Shown here in pieces: positions 1 through 11,924 of a stretch of 64,000 nt of DNA (its first letter is position 1; each line of letters starts with the position of its first letter). Below the pieces are notes generated by a model that saw only the letters and a list, made by a program, of their open reading frames with translations, was not told the origin of the DNA and made no database searches. The position numbers and the translations under genes are program-made. This DNA is from Macrobrachium rosenbergii (lineage: Eukaryota > Arthropoda > Malacostraca > Decapoda > Palaemonidae), in the NCBI RefSeq assembly GCF_040412425.1, contig NC_089749.1:31952313-32016312 (forward strand), read 5' to 3'.

Positions 1-67
1 CCTTTTTTGCCGCTTCAAATGCACTGTTTAATACACTCTCAGGATATTTAAATTTCTTGCCTGCATT
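1..67 (-). repeat. Inverted arm of Penelope-like element
   Basis: The reverse complement of this stretch matches bases 119-181 with a few mismatches (shared core GTATTAAACAGTGCATT). The two arms face each other across a spacer of about 50 bases. It is therefore an inverted partial copy of the same Penelope-like coding sequence joined head to head to the forward copy. It continues off the window. Confidence 0.8.
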
Positions 68-679
68 ATGGGTATGTAGCCCTGAATATATTGATGATGA
101 AATAGATAACATTAGGAATGCAGGCAAGAAATTGAAATATCCTGATAATGTATTAAACAGTGCATTCGAAGCGGCAAAAAAGACTATGTATCAAAACCAA
201 AAAGAATCCTACAACACAAAAAATTTGCTTGTTCTGCCATATAATAATAATATGAAAGATATCCCTCATATTCTTAAGAATTTTGGTGTCAATGTTGCAT
301 TTAAGAACAATAAAACAATGAAAAATGTACTTATCAAGAACTCACCTGACAATACTAAAGGGTGTGTATATAAAATTCCATGTAAGTCTTGTGACAACTT
401 TTATATTGGCCAAACTGTGAAAGCACTGGAAAAAAGAATTGAACAGCATAAGAAAAGTGTGAGTTATGCACAGGGGAACAGTGATATATTTGTACAAGTT
501 AGTGAGAACGATCATGCTATCAACTGGGAAGGGGCAAAAAGGATTGTATATTCTAATAATGCACTGGAAAGGAATATCATTGAATCTAGCTTTACAACCA
601 TAATATGAATATCAGTCAAGGGATGTATAAACTTGATCCTTTAATATCAAAAGAAATTTGTAAATTGTTTAAATTTTAA
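57..679 (+). pseudogene. Penelope-like element, C-terminal GIY-YIG endonuclease part
   Basis: C-terminal part of a Penelope-like retroelement protein; the reverse transcriptase core lies outside the window. The open frame at 57-608 (183 residues) has the pre-endonuclease linker (AGKKLKYP) at residues 23-30 and a GIY-YIG nuclease at about 101-140: GCVYKIPCKSC, then YIGQT and RIEQHKKSV. The CxxC before YIG is typical of this clade. The in-frame stop at 606-608 looks like a one-base deletion, because the +1 frame continues as a plausible tail (SQGMYKLDP) to a stop at 677-679. There is no own start codon: the frame is open from the inverted arm and its nominal first codon is TTG. Known role of the family: target cleavage for retrotransposition. 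This copy is 5'-truncated and frameshifted, so it is dead. Confidence 0.85.
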
Positions 680-1096
680 GGTAGGCAGTAGAGATGTATG
701 AAAATAGGATTATCATATTTGTAAACACAGTACAGGTATAGTAGTGCTAATGAGTTTCCAAACTCCACCTCCCTGACACCTGTCAGGTGTGGATCTGAGG
801 TTGCGTATGGTTTGTTTATCAGCATTGTCCCCTGAGAGTATATTGTGATTTTTAGCTAAATGAGTTTTGAAGGCCACTCCTACCTCGACACCGGCCTGAA
901 GGGAATATGTAGTCTCTAATGGTTGTGTATGTTCGTCAGTATTGTTCTTGTAGTATATATATATGTGACTTCTCATACTCTGTATCAGTCCTTTGTCAAT
1001 GGCTTGAAATAATCAGTCCTTTGTCAATGGCTTGAAATAAAGTCGAAACTGGTCAGGACCTACACCCGTTTCTTATTTTTCACCTGTGGTAATGTA

Positions 1097-1098
<2 letters not shown>
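680..1098 (+). other. Penelope-like element 3' untranslated region
   Basis: Non-coding sequence directly after the endonuclease frame. It contains a 29-base unit repeated in tandem near 987-1043 (ATCAGTCCTTTGTCAATGGC twice), a polyadenylation-like AATAAA at 1035-1040, and ends at the (AT)n tract. It is read as the 3' UTR of the element because it follows the stop in the right orientation with no boundary in between. Confidence 0.6.
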
Positions 1099-1164
<66 letters not shown>

Positions 1165-1166
1165 TA
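1099..1166. repeat. (AT)n microsatellite
   Basis: About 68 bases of AT dinucleotide with one interruption, immediately after the Penelope-like 3' end. Confidence 0.98.
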
Positions 1167-1492
1167 CCCTGAACTTTGAGTTGTGCAAATTTGAATGCAA
1201 ATTAAACTTTTCATTGGAATCTGTCACACAAGTTTTTCACAGACACACGAACATTTGCCGATACTGGGAAACCCTGCAAAAGCGTTTATGTTTAATTTTT
1301 TTTGTAATTTACAAGTTTTCAAGCTTTTATGTGCAAATGAAATAACATTAAATATTAAAAGTAATGACTTCTCTCTTTGACTGAGATGAGAGAGTTTTTA
1401 TGGTACATGTATGTTTATTTTGTTTTGTTTGATAAATACATTTTTTACTAAATAGTAAGTACTAATTTTTAAATAATAAGATTAAATAACAA

Positions 1493-1526
1493 TAATAATA
1501 ATAATAAAATAATAATAATAATATAA
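1493..1526. repeat. (AAT)n microsatellite
   Basis: Short imperfect AAT/ATA trinucleotide run inside copy E1. Confidence 0.9.
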
Positions 1527-1681
1527 CTGTAACTACAAATTTCTGTGACGCATATTTTAAACAAATATCTTTCCTTCATCTTTTGTGAAGAAGCTCGATG
1601 GCAAAGCTGTCAGACATGTCAGTTTAACATGACAAGAAGAGGAGTGTTGCTAATTAGCAGGTCAAAGGTTTCTTATGTAAT

Positions 1682-1706
1682 TCTCTCTCTCTCTCTCTCT
1701 CTCTCT
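1682..1706. repeat. (CT)n microsatellite
   Basis: Pure CT dinucleotide run inside E1. Confidence 0.95.
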
Positions 1707-1776
1707 GTGTCCGTAATAATTCATAAAAAATTTCACTCTCTTAAGTAAGGACAATTGTTCAAGAGAAAGGACAATT

Positions 1777-1777
<1 letters not shown>

Positions 1778-1838
<61 letters not shown>
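1778..1838. repeat. (CT)n microsatellite
   Basis: Pure CT run of about 60 bases inside E1. Confidence 0.98.
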
Positions 1839-1840
<2 letters not shown>

Positions 1841-2250
1841 GTTCGTAGTTAGAGCAACCTAGCATTACTGTACTGTTTCTCTGTGTGTCTTTACCTGTAC
1901 AGTAGATAATTTTAAATTGATCTAATTTTACCTGCACTGTCTACAAACTGTAAATGCCCTGTTCTAAAACACAAGAGACATGGGGCATTTCAGAACAAAG
2001 AGAGACAAAATAAAGAAGTTTTAAAAACGAGGTTGAGAAGACTTCTACAAAACAGATCGGTGGAATGGGGAGAGAGAGAAATAGTATACTAATCTTCACA
2101 CACTCCTATATTTTTACATCAACCACTTATTTCTTTTTTTAAGGGTAATGTATTAAGCTAACTTTTAAATAAAATTACAGTAACTTTAACTTCACTTAAA
2201 AGTTGGTTTATTACTGAATTTCCATCTTTTGATATCTAACATATGATTAA

Positions 2251-2252
<2 letters not shown>

Positions 2253-2310
<58 letters not shown>
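2253..2310. repeat. (CT)n microsatellite
   Basis: CT run with one interruption near 2294, inside E1. Confidence 0.97.
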
Positions 2311-2370
2311 TGTGTTATTCTGTCTCCGCAATAATTCATAAATAATTCAACTTGATATTTCAAGTAAGGA

Positions 2371-2373
2371 CAA

Positions 2374-2447
<74 letters not shown>
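2371..2447. repeat. (CT)n microsatellite
   Basis: CT run with one AACT interruption, inside E1. Confidence 0.97.
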
Positions 2448-2452
<5 letters not shown>

Positions 2453-2507
2453 TCCCTCAGTCTCTGTAATAATTGATAAACAATTTCACTCTCTTAAGTA
2501 AAGACAA

Positions 2508-2511
<4 letters not shown>

Positions 2512-2554
<43 letters not shown>
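2512..2554. repeat. (CT)n microsatellite
   Basis: Pure CT run, followed by the TGTTCATAGTTAGC sentence shared by the E-family blocks. Confidence 0.97.
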
Positions 2555-2559
<5 letters not shown>

Positions 2560-2846
2560 ATAGTTAGCACTCACACATTTTTACAACTTATTATTTCTCT
2601 GTACATCTTTACCTGTACAGTAGAGTTTAAAATTTAAAATTTTAAATTTCATTTAAAAGCTAACTTTTATATGAAATTACAGTAACTTTAATTTCATTTA
2701 AAAGTTAGTTTATTACTGAATTTCCATCTTTTGATATCTAACGTAAGAGTAAGAATAACTTTTCTCTCTCTCCCTCTCTCTCATGTTGTTCTCTCTATCT
2801 CCTTAATAATTTATAAATAATCTAACTTGATATTTCAAGTAAGGTC

Positions 2847-2849
<3 letters not shown>

Positions 2850-2926
<77 letters not shown>
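2850..2926. repeat. (CT)n microsatellite
   Basis: Pure CT run of about 76 bases, inside E1. Confidence 0.98.
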
Positions 2927-2932
<6 letters not shown>

Positions 2933-3065
2933 ACAACTTATTATTTTTTCTGTGCATCTTTACCTGTAGAGTAGATAGTTTAAATTGATCTAATTTTACC
3001 CGTGCCATCTACGAAGTGTAAATGCGCTAGTTTGGCAAATACATTCTAAAAAATAGACATATTAA

Positions 3066-5248
3066 CACTTTAACGCCGAAGCCCTATTTACAAAAACGTC
3101 TCCCGTATGCTGGCGGCGTTCAGTGAGTTAGCGCCGAAGCGGAAAAAAAGTTTTTTTCAAAAAATCACAGCACGCTTAGTTTTTAAGATTAAGAGTTCAT
3201 TTTTGGCTCATTTTTTTGTCATTGCCTGAAGTTTAGTATGCAACCATCAGAAATGAAAGAAATATCATTATCATATATAAATATTGGAATATATGACAGC
3301 GAAAAAAAACTTGTATATAATTGTATACAAATCGCTGTCACATAAAAGCGGTTAAAGCTAATGAGTTAATTTTTTTAGTTGTATTGTACACTAAATTGCG
3401 ATGATTTTGGTATATAACAAATTTTAAAACGATCAAAGCAACACAGATATCACAAAATGATGCATGAATTCGTAACGCGCGAACGTAAAAAAATGTTTTC
3501 AAAAATTCACCATAAATCAAAATATTGTGCTAGAGACTTCCCGTTTGTTGAAAAATGAAGCTAATTGATTGAATATTACTAGACTGTAAGTGTTTTAGCT
3601 TAAAATTGCAGTTTTCGACCATTTCGGTCAAGTTGAAGTTGACCGAAAGTCAAATTTTTTCTATTTATCGTGATTTATATGGAAATATTTCAAAACTGAT
3701 AAAAGCTACAACCATGAGTTATTTTTTGTTGTATTGTACATGAAATTGCACACATTTTCATATATAAAACTTTATGTAACGACTAATATAAAGCGGTGCA
3801 AATATTACGACAACGAGACGAAAGAATTTCTGAGATGTTCGCAGAGTTACCGCAAGAGACGTAAAGGAAAATGTTTTTTCAAAAATTCACCATAAATTGA
3901 AATATTGTGCTAGAGACTTCCAATTTATTGCAAAATGAAGTTAAACGATTGAATATTACTAGAATGTAAGAGTTTTAGCTTACAAATGCGTTTTTTTACC
4001 ATTTCGGTCGAGTTAAAGTTGACCGAAGATTGAAATTTTGGCAGTTATCGTGATTTATGTGAAAATATTTCAAAACTGATAAAAGCTACAACCACGAGCT
4101 ATTTTCTGTTGTATTCTACATGAAATTGCGCACATTTTCATATATAAAAGTTTATGTAACGACTAATGTAAAACGATGCAAACATTACGACAACATAATG
4201 AAAGAATTTCTGAGATGTTCGGCCGAGTTACCGCGCGCAGACGTAAGGGAAAAATTTTTTTTTCAGAAATTCACCATAAATCGAAATATTGTGCTAGAGA
4301 CTTCCAGTTTGTTGCAAAATGAAGGTACATGATTGAATATTACTAGAATGTAAGAGTTTTAGCTTATAATTGCATTTTTTTACCATTTCGGTCGAGTTAA
4401 GTTGACCGAAGCTTGAAATTTTGGCAGTTATCGTGATTTATATGAAAATATTTCAAAACTGATAAAAGCTACAACCATGAGTTATTTTTTGTTGTATTCT
4501 ACATGAAATTGCGCACATCTCCATATATAAAACTTTATGTAACGACTAATATAAAACAGTGCAAACATTACGACAACGTGTGATTTAAAGAATTTCTGGC
4601 GTGGACCTAAGGAAAAAGTTTTTTTCAAAAATTCACCATAAATCGAAATATTGTGCTAGAGACTTCCAATTGGTTGCAAAATGAAGGTAAATGATTGAAT
4701 ATTACTAGATCGTAAGAGTTTTAGCTTAAAATTGCGTTTTTTGACCATGTCGGTCAAGTCAAAGTTGACCGAAGGTTGAAATTTTGGCAGTTATCGTGGT
4801 TTATATGAAAATATTTCCAAACTGATATAAGCTACAACCATGGGTTGTATTTTGCTGTATTGTACATGGAATTGCACACATTTTCATATATAAAACTTTA
4901 TGTAACGGGTAATATAGAACAGTGCAAAAATTACGACAAAATGACGAAAGAATTTATGAAATTTTCGGCTGAGTTACCGCCCATGAGTAAGAAAAGTTTT
5001 TTTTCAAAAATTCACCATAAATCGAAATATTATGCTAGAGACTTCCAATTTGTTGCAAAATGAAGGTACATGATTGAATATTACTAGAATGTAAGAGTTT
5101 TAGCTTACAATTGCGTTTTTCGACCATTTTGGTCAAGTCAAAGTTGACCAAAGGTTGAAATTTTTTGTAGTCGACGTACGGTACGTCCACTCGGCACCCA
5201 ACAGACAATTTTAGTCGACGTATGATACGTCCAATAGGCGTTTAAGGG
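3066..5248 (+). mobile_element. TTAA-flanked satellite-bearing element, copy P1
   Basis: Bounded by TTAA at 3062-3065 and 5249-5252. The left end is CACTTTAACGCC (decayed CCCTTAAACGCC) and the right end GGCGTTTAAGGG. The left 300 bases are unique (GTCTCCCGTATGC region). Then come five tandem modules of 359-384 bases, marked by ATTCACCATAAAT near 3506, 3886, 4270, 4629 and 5010. Near the right end are two short palindromic repeats, GTCGACGTACGGTACGTCC and GTCGACGTATGATACGTCC. Total 2183 bases. No transposase is encoded; the roughly 70-residue frames seen in some modules are not conserved open. TTAA duplication with CCC/GGG termini is the piggyBac hallmark, so it is called a non-autonomous piggyBac-like element by inference. 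Confidence 0.75.
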
Positions 5249-5472
5249 TTAACTAATAGTTGTATTTTTAGTCAAAATAAAAAAAAAACTCTTTGCTCTT
5301 GAAAAGCATTTCAGAACAAAGAGAAAGAGACGTAGAATAAAGAAGTTATTAAAAAGAGGTTGGGAAGGCTTCTAAAAACAGATCGGTCGGAAGGGGAGAG
5401 AGACAGAAATTCTCTTCAAACTCCATTTTTATGTCAACTATTTATTTCTTTTTTTTAAGGGTAATGTATCAA

Positions 5473-7238
5473 CCCTTAAACGCCTACTGGATGTATCATA
5501 CGTCGACTAAAATTGTCTGTTGGGTGCCAAGTGGACGTACCATACGTCGACTACAAAAAATGTCAACCTTCGGTTAACTTTGACTCGACCGAAATAGTAA
5601 AAAAACACAATTGTAAGCTAAAACTCTTACATTCTAGTAATATTCAATCATTTACCTTCATTCTGCAACAAATTGGAAGTCTCTAGCACAATATTTCGAT
5701 TTATGGTGAATTTTTGAAAAAAACTTTTTCCTTACATCCGCGTGGTAACTCGGCCGAAAATTTCGGAAATTCTTTCGTCATTTTGTCGTAATTTTTGCAC
5801 TGTTTTATATTAGCTGTTACGTAAAGTTTTATATATGAAAATGTGCGCAATTTCATGTAAAATACAACAAAATACAACCCATGGTTGTAGCTTTTATCAG
5901 TTTGGAAATATTTTCATATAAATCTCGATAACTGCCAAAATTTCAAACTTCGGTCAACTTTGACTCGACCGAAATGGTAAAAAAACGCAATTGTCAGCTA
6001 AAAATCTTACATTCTAGTAATATTCAATCATTTACCTTCATTTTGCAACAAATTGGAAGTCTCTAGCACAATATTTCGATTTATGATGAATTTTTGAAAA
6101 AACCTTTTTCCTTACGTCCGCGCCAGAAATTCTTTCGTCACGTTGTCGTAATGTTTGCACCGTTTTATATTAGTCGTTATATAAAGTTTTATATATGGAA
6201 GCTTTTATCAGTTTTGAAATATTTTCATATAAATCACAATAACTGCCAAAATTTCAACCTTCGGTCAACTTTAACTCGACCAAAATGGTAAAAAAACGCA
6301 ATTATAAGCTAAAACTCTTACATTCTAGTAATAGTCAATCATGTACCTTCATTTTGCAACAAACTGGAAGTCTCTAGCACATTATTTCGATTTATGGTGA
6401 ATTTCTGAAAAAAAAAAAACCTTTTCCTTACGTCTGCTCGCGGTAAATCAGCCGAACATCTCAGAAATTCTTTCATCACGTTGTCGTAATGTTTGCATCG
6501 TTTTACATTAGTCGTTACATAAACTTTTATATATGAAAATGTGCGCAATTTCATGTAGAATACAACAGAAAATAATTCATGGTTGTAGCTTTTATCACTT
6601 TTGAAATATTTTCACATAAATCATGATAACTGCCAAAATTTCAACCTTTGGTCAACTTTAACTCGACCGAAATGGTCGAAAAATGCAATTGTAGGCTAAA
6701 ACTCTTACATTCTAGTAATATTCAATCATTTACCTTTATTTTGCAATAAATTGGAAGTCTCTAGCACAATATTTCGATTTATGGTGAATTTTTTAAAAAC
6801 ATTTTTTTACGTCTGAGCGTTACAAATTCATGCATCATATTGTGATAATATTTTCTCTGTGTTGCTTTGATTGTTTTACAATTTTTTATATACCAAAATC
6901 ATTGCAATTTAGTGTACAATATAAAGAAAAAAAAATAATCCGTTAGCTTTAACCATTTTGCTCACAACGCGATTTGTATAAAATTATATATGAAAAATGT
7001 TTTTTGCGCTCTCATATATTTCAATATTTATATATGATAATGATATTTTTTTTCATTTCTGATGGTTGCATACTAAACTTCAGGCAATGAAAAAAAGGAG
7101 CCAAAAATGAACTCTTAATCTTAAAAACTAAGCGTGCTGTGATTTTTTGAAAAAAACTTTTTCCGCTTCAGCGCTAACTCCCGAATGCCGCCGGCATACG
7201 GGAGACGTTTTTGTAAATAGAGGCTCGGCGTTTAAGGG
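5473..7238 (-). mobile_element. TTAA-flanked satellite-bearing element, copy P2
   Basis: Same family as 3066-5248 in reverse orientation, 220 bases away. Flanks are TCAA (decayed TTAA) at 5469-5472 and TTAA at 7239-7242. Both ends show CCCTTAAACGCC/GGCGTTTAAGGG. It has four modules (ATTTATGGTGAAT near 5699, 6402 and 6779; ATTTATGATGAAT near 6080) rather than five, and a length of 1766. The related uninterrupted sequence at 2140-2165 reads GTAATGTATTAAGCTAAC, which gives the pre-insertion site with a single TTAA. Confidence 0.75.
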
Positions 7239-7452
7239 TTAAGCTAACTTTTAAACAAAATTACATTAACTTTAATTTCATTAAAAGTTCACTTAATAAT
7301 TTGGGAGCATGATTATGGTCATAGTTAGTGTATAAACTTTAGAAATAAGCATTTATTAGCATTTATAGAAACTGTACCAAACTTACACGAAAATTCACCT
7401 TGTGCAAGGGGTTCTGGAACCTAATCTCATGTAAGTTCGGGGTATGACTGTA

Positions 7453-9196
7453 TAAGAATATATATACAATATTACTGGATGCAGTGAATTAAAGCATAAC
7501 ATTTTGAAAGATCCATGGAAAAGATGCATACTCAATTATCATAAGTCACTCTGCACGAACCTCCAGAATTAGCTGATAATAATAAGTACTATACGATGTA
7601 CGTATAGAGTATTCTTTATAGTGTACGCTAGGCTACCATATATGTATACATGGTACTGAATACCCTAGTGTAGGCTAGGCTATATTCAAGATATGTTTTT
7701 CCAACAAACGATGGGTTTTTTGGAACCTAACCCCATCGTAAATAGGATAATACCTGTATAAGCATTTTTAGTTTTTTGTGTCTGAACTATCAAAATAGCC
7801 AGTTCTAAGTGTTTTTAGAAGGGTTCTAAGTATTCGCGGATTTTACCTATTTGCAGGGGGTTGAGGTATGCGTCCCCGCGAATACGGGGGTCTACAGTAC
7901 AGGCCGCAAACACTTCAAATTAACCCAGGCCTACAAGGACACAAATACATGTCCACAGTATGATGTAAGGAAACAAATGCTTAACAACTCAATGAAGACA
8001 ACACTAAATGGATATCCAGACTGTATATTTCTACACATTTCATAACCTATGATTACAGGCTACATTAGTTGGTACACAAATAAAATCAATAATTATTGGA
8101 ATTATCGTACCAAAAAATAAAATCAGTACCTTTAAGATTTTCAAGTGTTTGGCAAAGCTCACCATTACCAAAAAGTACTTTTGTATTCCCTTAAGAAAAA
8201 TACAAGCATCTTGACAAATTGTCAACACCTGTGATGTCACTACTGGTGGAGTAATACCCACTGGAAATAGATCTGCATGAATTTATTCCTTTAACACGGA
8301 AAGAACCCTGATATTAAGGATTACTGTGGAACTGTATATATCACAAAACCATTTAGTTTGATCATATAATACTACATATGAAACACTGGCCTTGAGTAAA
8401 CACTAAGGCTCATAAGTCAAGCATGATTGGGAACTACAGTCACATCTACGTTTTGTAAACAAGAAGTTAGGCTAACCCCATTTGCCCTTTCAGTAACTTC
8501 AAATTATCTATAGTGTTAAAAAGGTTGTTGTATAATAAGTTTCAATAACAAAATTGTCTAATAATACTGCCCTAATGCCTATCATCACTTTGTCAAATAA
8601 GAAAAAACAGCACAGCAATTAAGGAATAGCCTAGCAATCTAACTTCTTCCCTTGCGAGAGGCTCACTGGCTCCCAATTTGAACATATATAAGCCTGCCCC
8701 GTAAAATTTTAAGAAACTAAGTACAGTATAACTTTTCACTGGGTCTTAAAACTAAGTACGTAGCATGATTCATGTTAAAGAGGGTGAAAAATGCATAGTC
8801 GAACATGATTTCCAGGGTACAACCTGGGGACTAGTGAGCTCTTGGTCAGACCAGAGTGTAAAGACGTTGGCTGAAACAGGCTGTTGCCACATCTGTGCAA
8901 GTGAGACAGAGAGCTGTTAGTCGCTGTAGGACAGGAGATAGAGCCCTCCTGGCATGAGTCCTTTATATTCTATCACTGTGCCAACAAACCACTATTCTGA
9001 CCAAGACCAACTATAAGATAATTCTTTGTAACGAGTTGGTCTGTCTTATGGAGCCCTGGGGGGACCATGAAAGTGTAACTCCTTTGAGGACGAACAGCGG
9101 TTACACTATAAAAAATACTGTACTATTGTTAAACTCAAAAGCCCTAATTAAAACAACTCTGTGACTGTTCCATAGAAAAATCTGTTCTTGACTGAC
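7453..9196. other. Intron sequence with fragments of DNA transposon ends
   Basis: No coding exon recognised. It contains the end of a Tigger-like element at about 7690-7756 (right end ATAATACCTG then TA), a separate element end at about 7815-7895 (GAATACGGGGGTCTACAG then TA) and, further right, a DIRS terminal-repeat copy (8815-9095). The last Deltex exon was searched for here and not found. Confidence 0.5.
8815..9095 (-). repeat. Solo DIRS-type terminal repeat
   Basis: The reverse complement matches 39470-39790 over about 280 bases (shared: CTCCATAAGACTGACCAAC with few changes, then the TAGTTGGTC block). Related sequence also forms the two ends of DIRS-B (14936-15400 and 26660-27075). No reverse transcriptase or gag sequence lies next to it, so it is a solitary terminal repeat or a deletion remnant. 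Confidence 0.6.
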
Positions 9197-9305
9197 CTTT
9201 TTGCCCTTCTGGTTGTTTGGCAAATATGCAGTGCGTGGAAAGCCAATAGCACGATAAGGACGTCCTGGATGGGGGTGTTCTGGACCCTGAATTCCATCAT
9301 TTATG
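9197..9305 (-). CDS. Deltex E3 ubiquitin ligase, exon in Deltex C-terminal domain
   Basis: Internal exon of the minus-strand Deltex gene. It begins after a CTGCAG acceptor (AG at 9307-9306) and ends at an AAG|GTCAGT donor (GT at 9196-9195). It starts one base into a codon and ends on a codon boundary, fitting the preceding exon 27860-28088 exactly. The 36 encoded residues after the split codon include GIQGPEHPHPGRPY, GFPRTAYLP and NNQKGKK, the central conserved block of the Deltex C-terminal (DTC) domain. In the family this domain binds NAD/ADP-ribose and helps position E2-ubiquitin. The remaining DTC part (WNEIHHKTE and GYPDP in the family) is not in the window, so at least one more exon should lie before base 1. 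Confidence 0.9.
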
Positions 9306-11924
9306 CTGCAGAATAATTCTGTTGTTATGGCAAAGATAATTTGGCATGATATTTGTAACACTCACAATCTTAAACTTAACTTTGCTTAGGCTCTCATTAT
9401 TAAGAAATGTTGTGCATGAACTAATTGAAGATAGTGTTAGGCTAAATAAAAATATATTTTATATAATTTATGTTTGATATTCATCTATACCTTAAGTAAC
9501 ATCATCATATATCAAATTAACAATTCCTATCTATCCAATTACAAAATTTCACTTCATAAGAGCAGCAAGATTGAAACTGTACTTTTGTTATTCACCCATG
9601 TCGCTTGATTTTCATTTCAATATTTCAATTTGAGCCTACCCTGAGAGTTAAGAAGTTTAGCACACCAGTCTAGTTAACTGTCTTTTACAGCTGTAAAGAT
9701 GGTTCCAATACCCATGCCTCTCTTATGTACTTACATTATACCTGGAAAACTTTGGTTGACTAAGTTTCAACAGTTTATGTAAGAAAAACAAATATCACCT
9801 CCAATGACTCCTATAGAGGTCCTTTGCATGTAGAGCTTTTGTTCCCTAGTTCTGAGTACAATACAAAAGCAATCCAAATTAATCACACAGTATCCACAGA
9901 AACTAGCCTACAGGAATACTCATGCCCATCACAGTATTCTCATTATGTTCACAAACAAAACAGACACCACTACAAGTCTTGGTGGCTCAGTGAGATATAT
10001 TTTCACTGGCACACAACCTTACTGTTCCTGTGATCTAAGGTTTCACTGATTTATGAAAATTTTGGCTATACAGCCAAGTACTGGGGAACTTGCAGCCACT
10101 ATGTACTTTAAAGTGAAAAGGCAGAGTTAGGGTGGTTGGACAGCAAACTGGAAGAAAGGCAGCAAACGTGGAGGTCAATTAAAAGGCTAAACCATAGGAG
10201 CAGCTAGGGGTAAAGAGATGCTGCAATCAACCTTTCATAATACCTACAGTAATAACCCCTTATGAGGCCTAGGGTAAATGATCGGGGTTGAGACACATGG
10301 GTGGCAGAATTTTCACTTTTCACTCAATATTTAATTGGAGAAATAACAAAAAAATTACACCTTCCAGAAAACTTTTCAAAAGATTGAAGCTTCACTAACA
10401 AAATGAGCTATAGGAAACTACCATAAGAACTAATATAAGCATGTGTAGCCTTTGTAAAATAGGTGTTGAAGGCAATTTTGAATTCAATATGGCGTCTTCC
10501 TAAAGATTGTGACAAAATGAATGACGATTGGACACTTCCTTCCGCGCGTTCATTTAACGGTGTACTGACACTAATTGCGTATATATGTAATGTTTCTAGA
10601 CATTACTCAAGATTTTAGTTGTAATCAGCACAATAAAACAACATTTTGTTGCCTATACTAGTGAAAATATGAGACAAGGAATTCCCGTCTGTCATGTGGT
10701 TGAACTGAAATGTATTTTTACCTCTAATCCATGGTTTTATCCTTACTGACATCACAACTGAAGCTCCAAAGTGCTTATTTGATTGTAATTATGCACATTT
10801 CGTTCTTAACTCGCAATACCACTTAAAATACGTGAGAATGTTTGTTTACAGTACTTTACTCCTTCAAAGTAGCGAAACTGTAGGGGGAACAATTTTCCAG
10901 CCTTATCGTACATCTGGCTGCCACAAATATCCAAGAGTGGATGACGCATTAGTGAACTGCTTATGATAGAAATGTAGCATTTTGTTGTCAGGCCTTTTCA
11001 TTCAAGTCCATATTACTATGTATACTTCTGAGAAATGTAATGTGTACATATGAGCGTTACCACTTTGGCGAAAATGCAAGAAAGTTGAGTATGACAATTT
11101 ATCTAGAACTAGTACGAGAGTCAAGATGTCATGACATCAAAATACAGGACTGAAATAAAGGTTTTAAATCCAAAATTATTGCTTAAAACACCATTATATT
11201 TGACAAAACTTACACTGTGTATGTGGTACATATATTACAATGTATGTAATATATATTAATAAAAATAAAAAAAATAGGAAAATGCAAATAGCTACATCAT
11301 AATGTCCACAGCAAAAGCGTTGGAATTTGTCTCAGGAATCTGTTTTGCTCCAGCAACAAATATTTTCAAAAGAATTATAATGAACATGTAATGCATTTAT
11401 TCAATTAAACCTTATTCTGGTGTTTAGCTACCTAGTTATTTAAATGTTACCTAGCGATCTGGTGTTCCGAAAATTTGCTAGAGTTCCCCGTCCAATCCTG
11501 AAACTCGCCAGCGTTTACCACTGATGTCAAGGAAACGGTGTCAGCGTCTATGGGTACAAATATTTTGCAGATTTAACACAAGAAATGGGCAGTTTGTTTA
11601 CGCAAGTGACTGCAAATATCGAGATGGCGTCACTCGTCCACTTTTAAAGTGTTTTAAGTAAAAGTTTCGAGAGCGTCATGGTCAGTAAGTTAGCACCGCA
11701 CATGGTTAAATCTTAACAAACCTCTGTTTAATCGGAAATATGCCATTATTTCGTAATTTAGGAGAAAAATGTTACTTTGATATGAACGTAGAGGTCTCGG
11801 CGTATTGTGTAGAGGAAGCACAAGCCTCACTGAAGCTGATGGGGGTGCGTTCGAATGCATTTTCTGGAAGTGTCCAAACTGCAGATGAATGCCGCAGTGT
11901 CTCATGCTCCGAGCGATTACCCTA
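9306..11924. other. Intron sequence without recognised features
   Basis: No frame with family resemblance, no long simple repeat and no clear terminal inverted repeats were seen. It is AT-rich with ordinary unique-looking sequence; short open frames on both strands look like chance. Confidence 0.5.

Larger units (their letters stand above)
1164..7452 (+). mobile_element. TA-flanked element with embedded (CT)n arrays, copy E1
   Basis: Non-autonomous DNA element, one of three related copies here (also 35575-36532 and 41324-42903). The right end reads TTCGGGGTATGACTG followed by TA, matching the right end of the copy at 42903. The left end is decayed and merges with the (AT)n tract. Inside are repeated blocks, each a (CT)n tract followed by a conserved sentence (CTGTACATCTTTACCTGTAC) near 1881, 2601 and 2957. 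Two TTAA-flanked elements (3066-5248, 5473-7238) interrupt it; without them it is about 2.3 kb. No transposase frame is visible. TA duplication and a CAGT terminus point to the Tc1/mariner/pogo mechanism (inference). Confidence 0.65.

Noticed and set aside
4120..4332. Roughly 70-residue frame recurring in the TTAA elements (MKLRTFSYIKVYVTTNV and relatives at 4120, 6339, 19891, 33105)
   Set aside because: It is only the tandem module read in one frame. Other modules of the same element break it with shifts and stops, and changes show no bias toward silent positions by eye.
8040..8261. Possible last Deltex exon on the minus strand
   Set aside because: No resemblance to the end of the Deltex C-terminal domain in any of the three frames.
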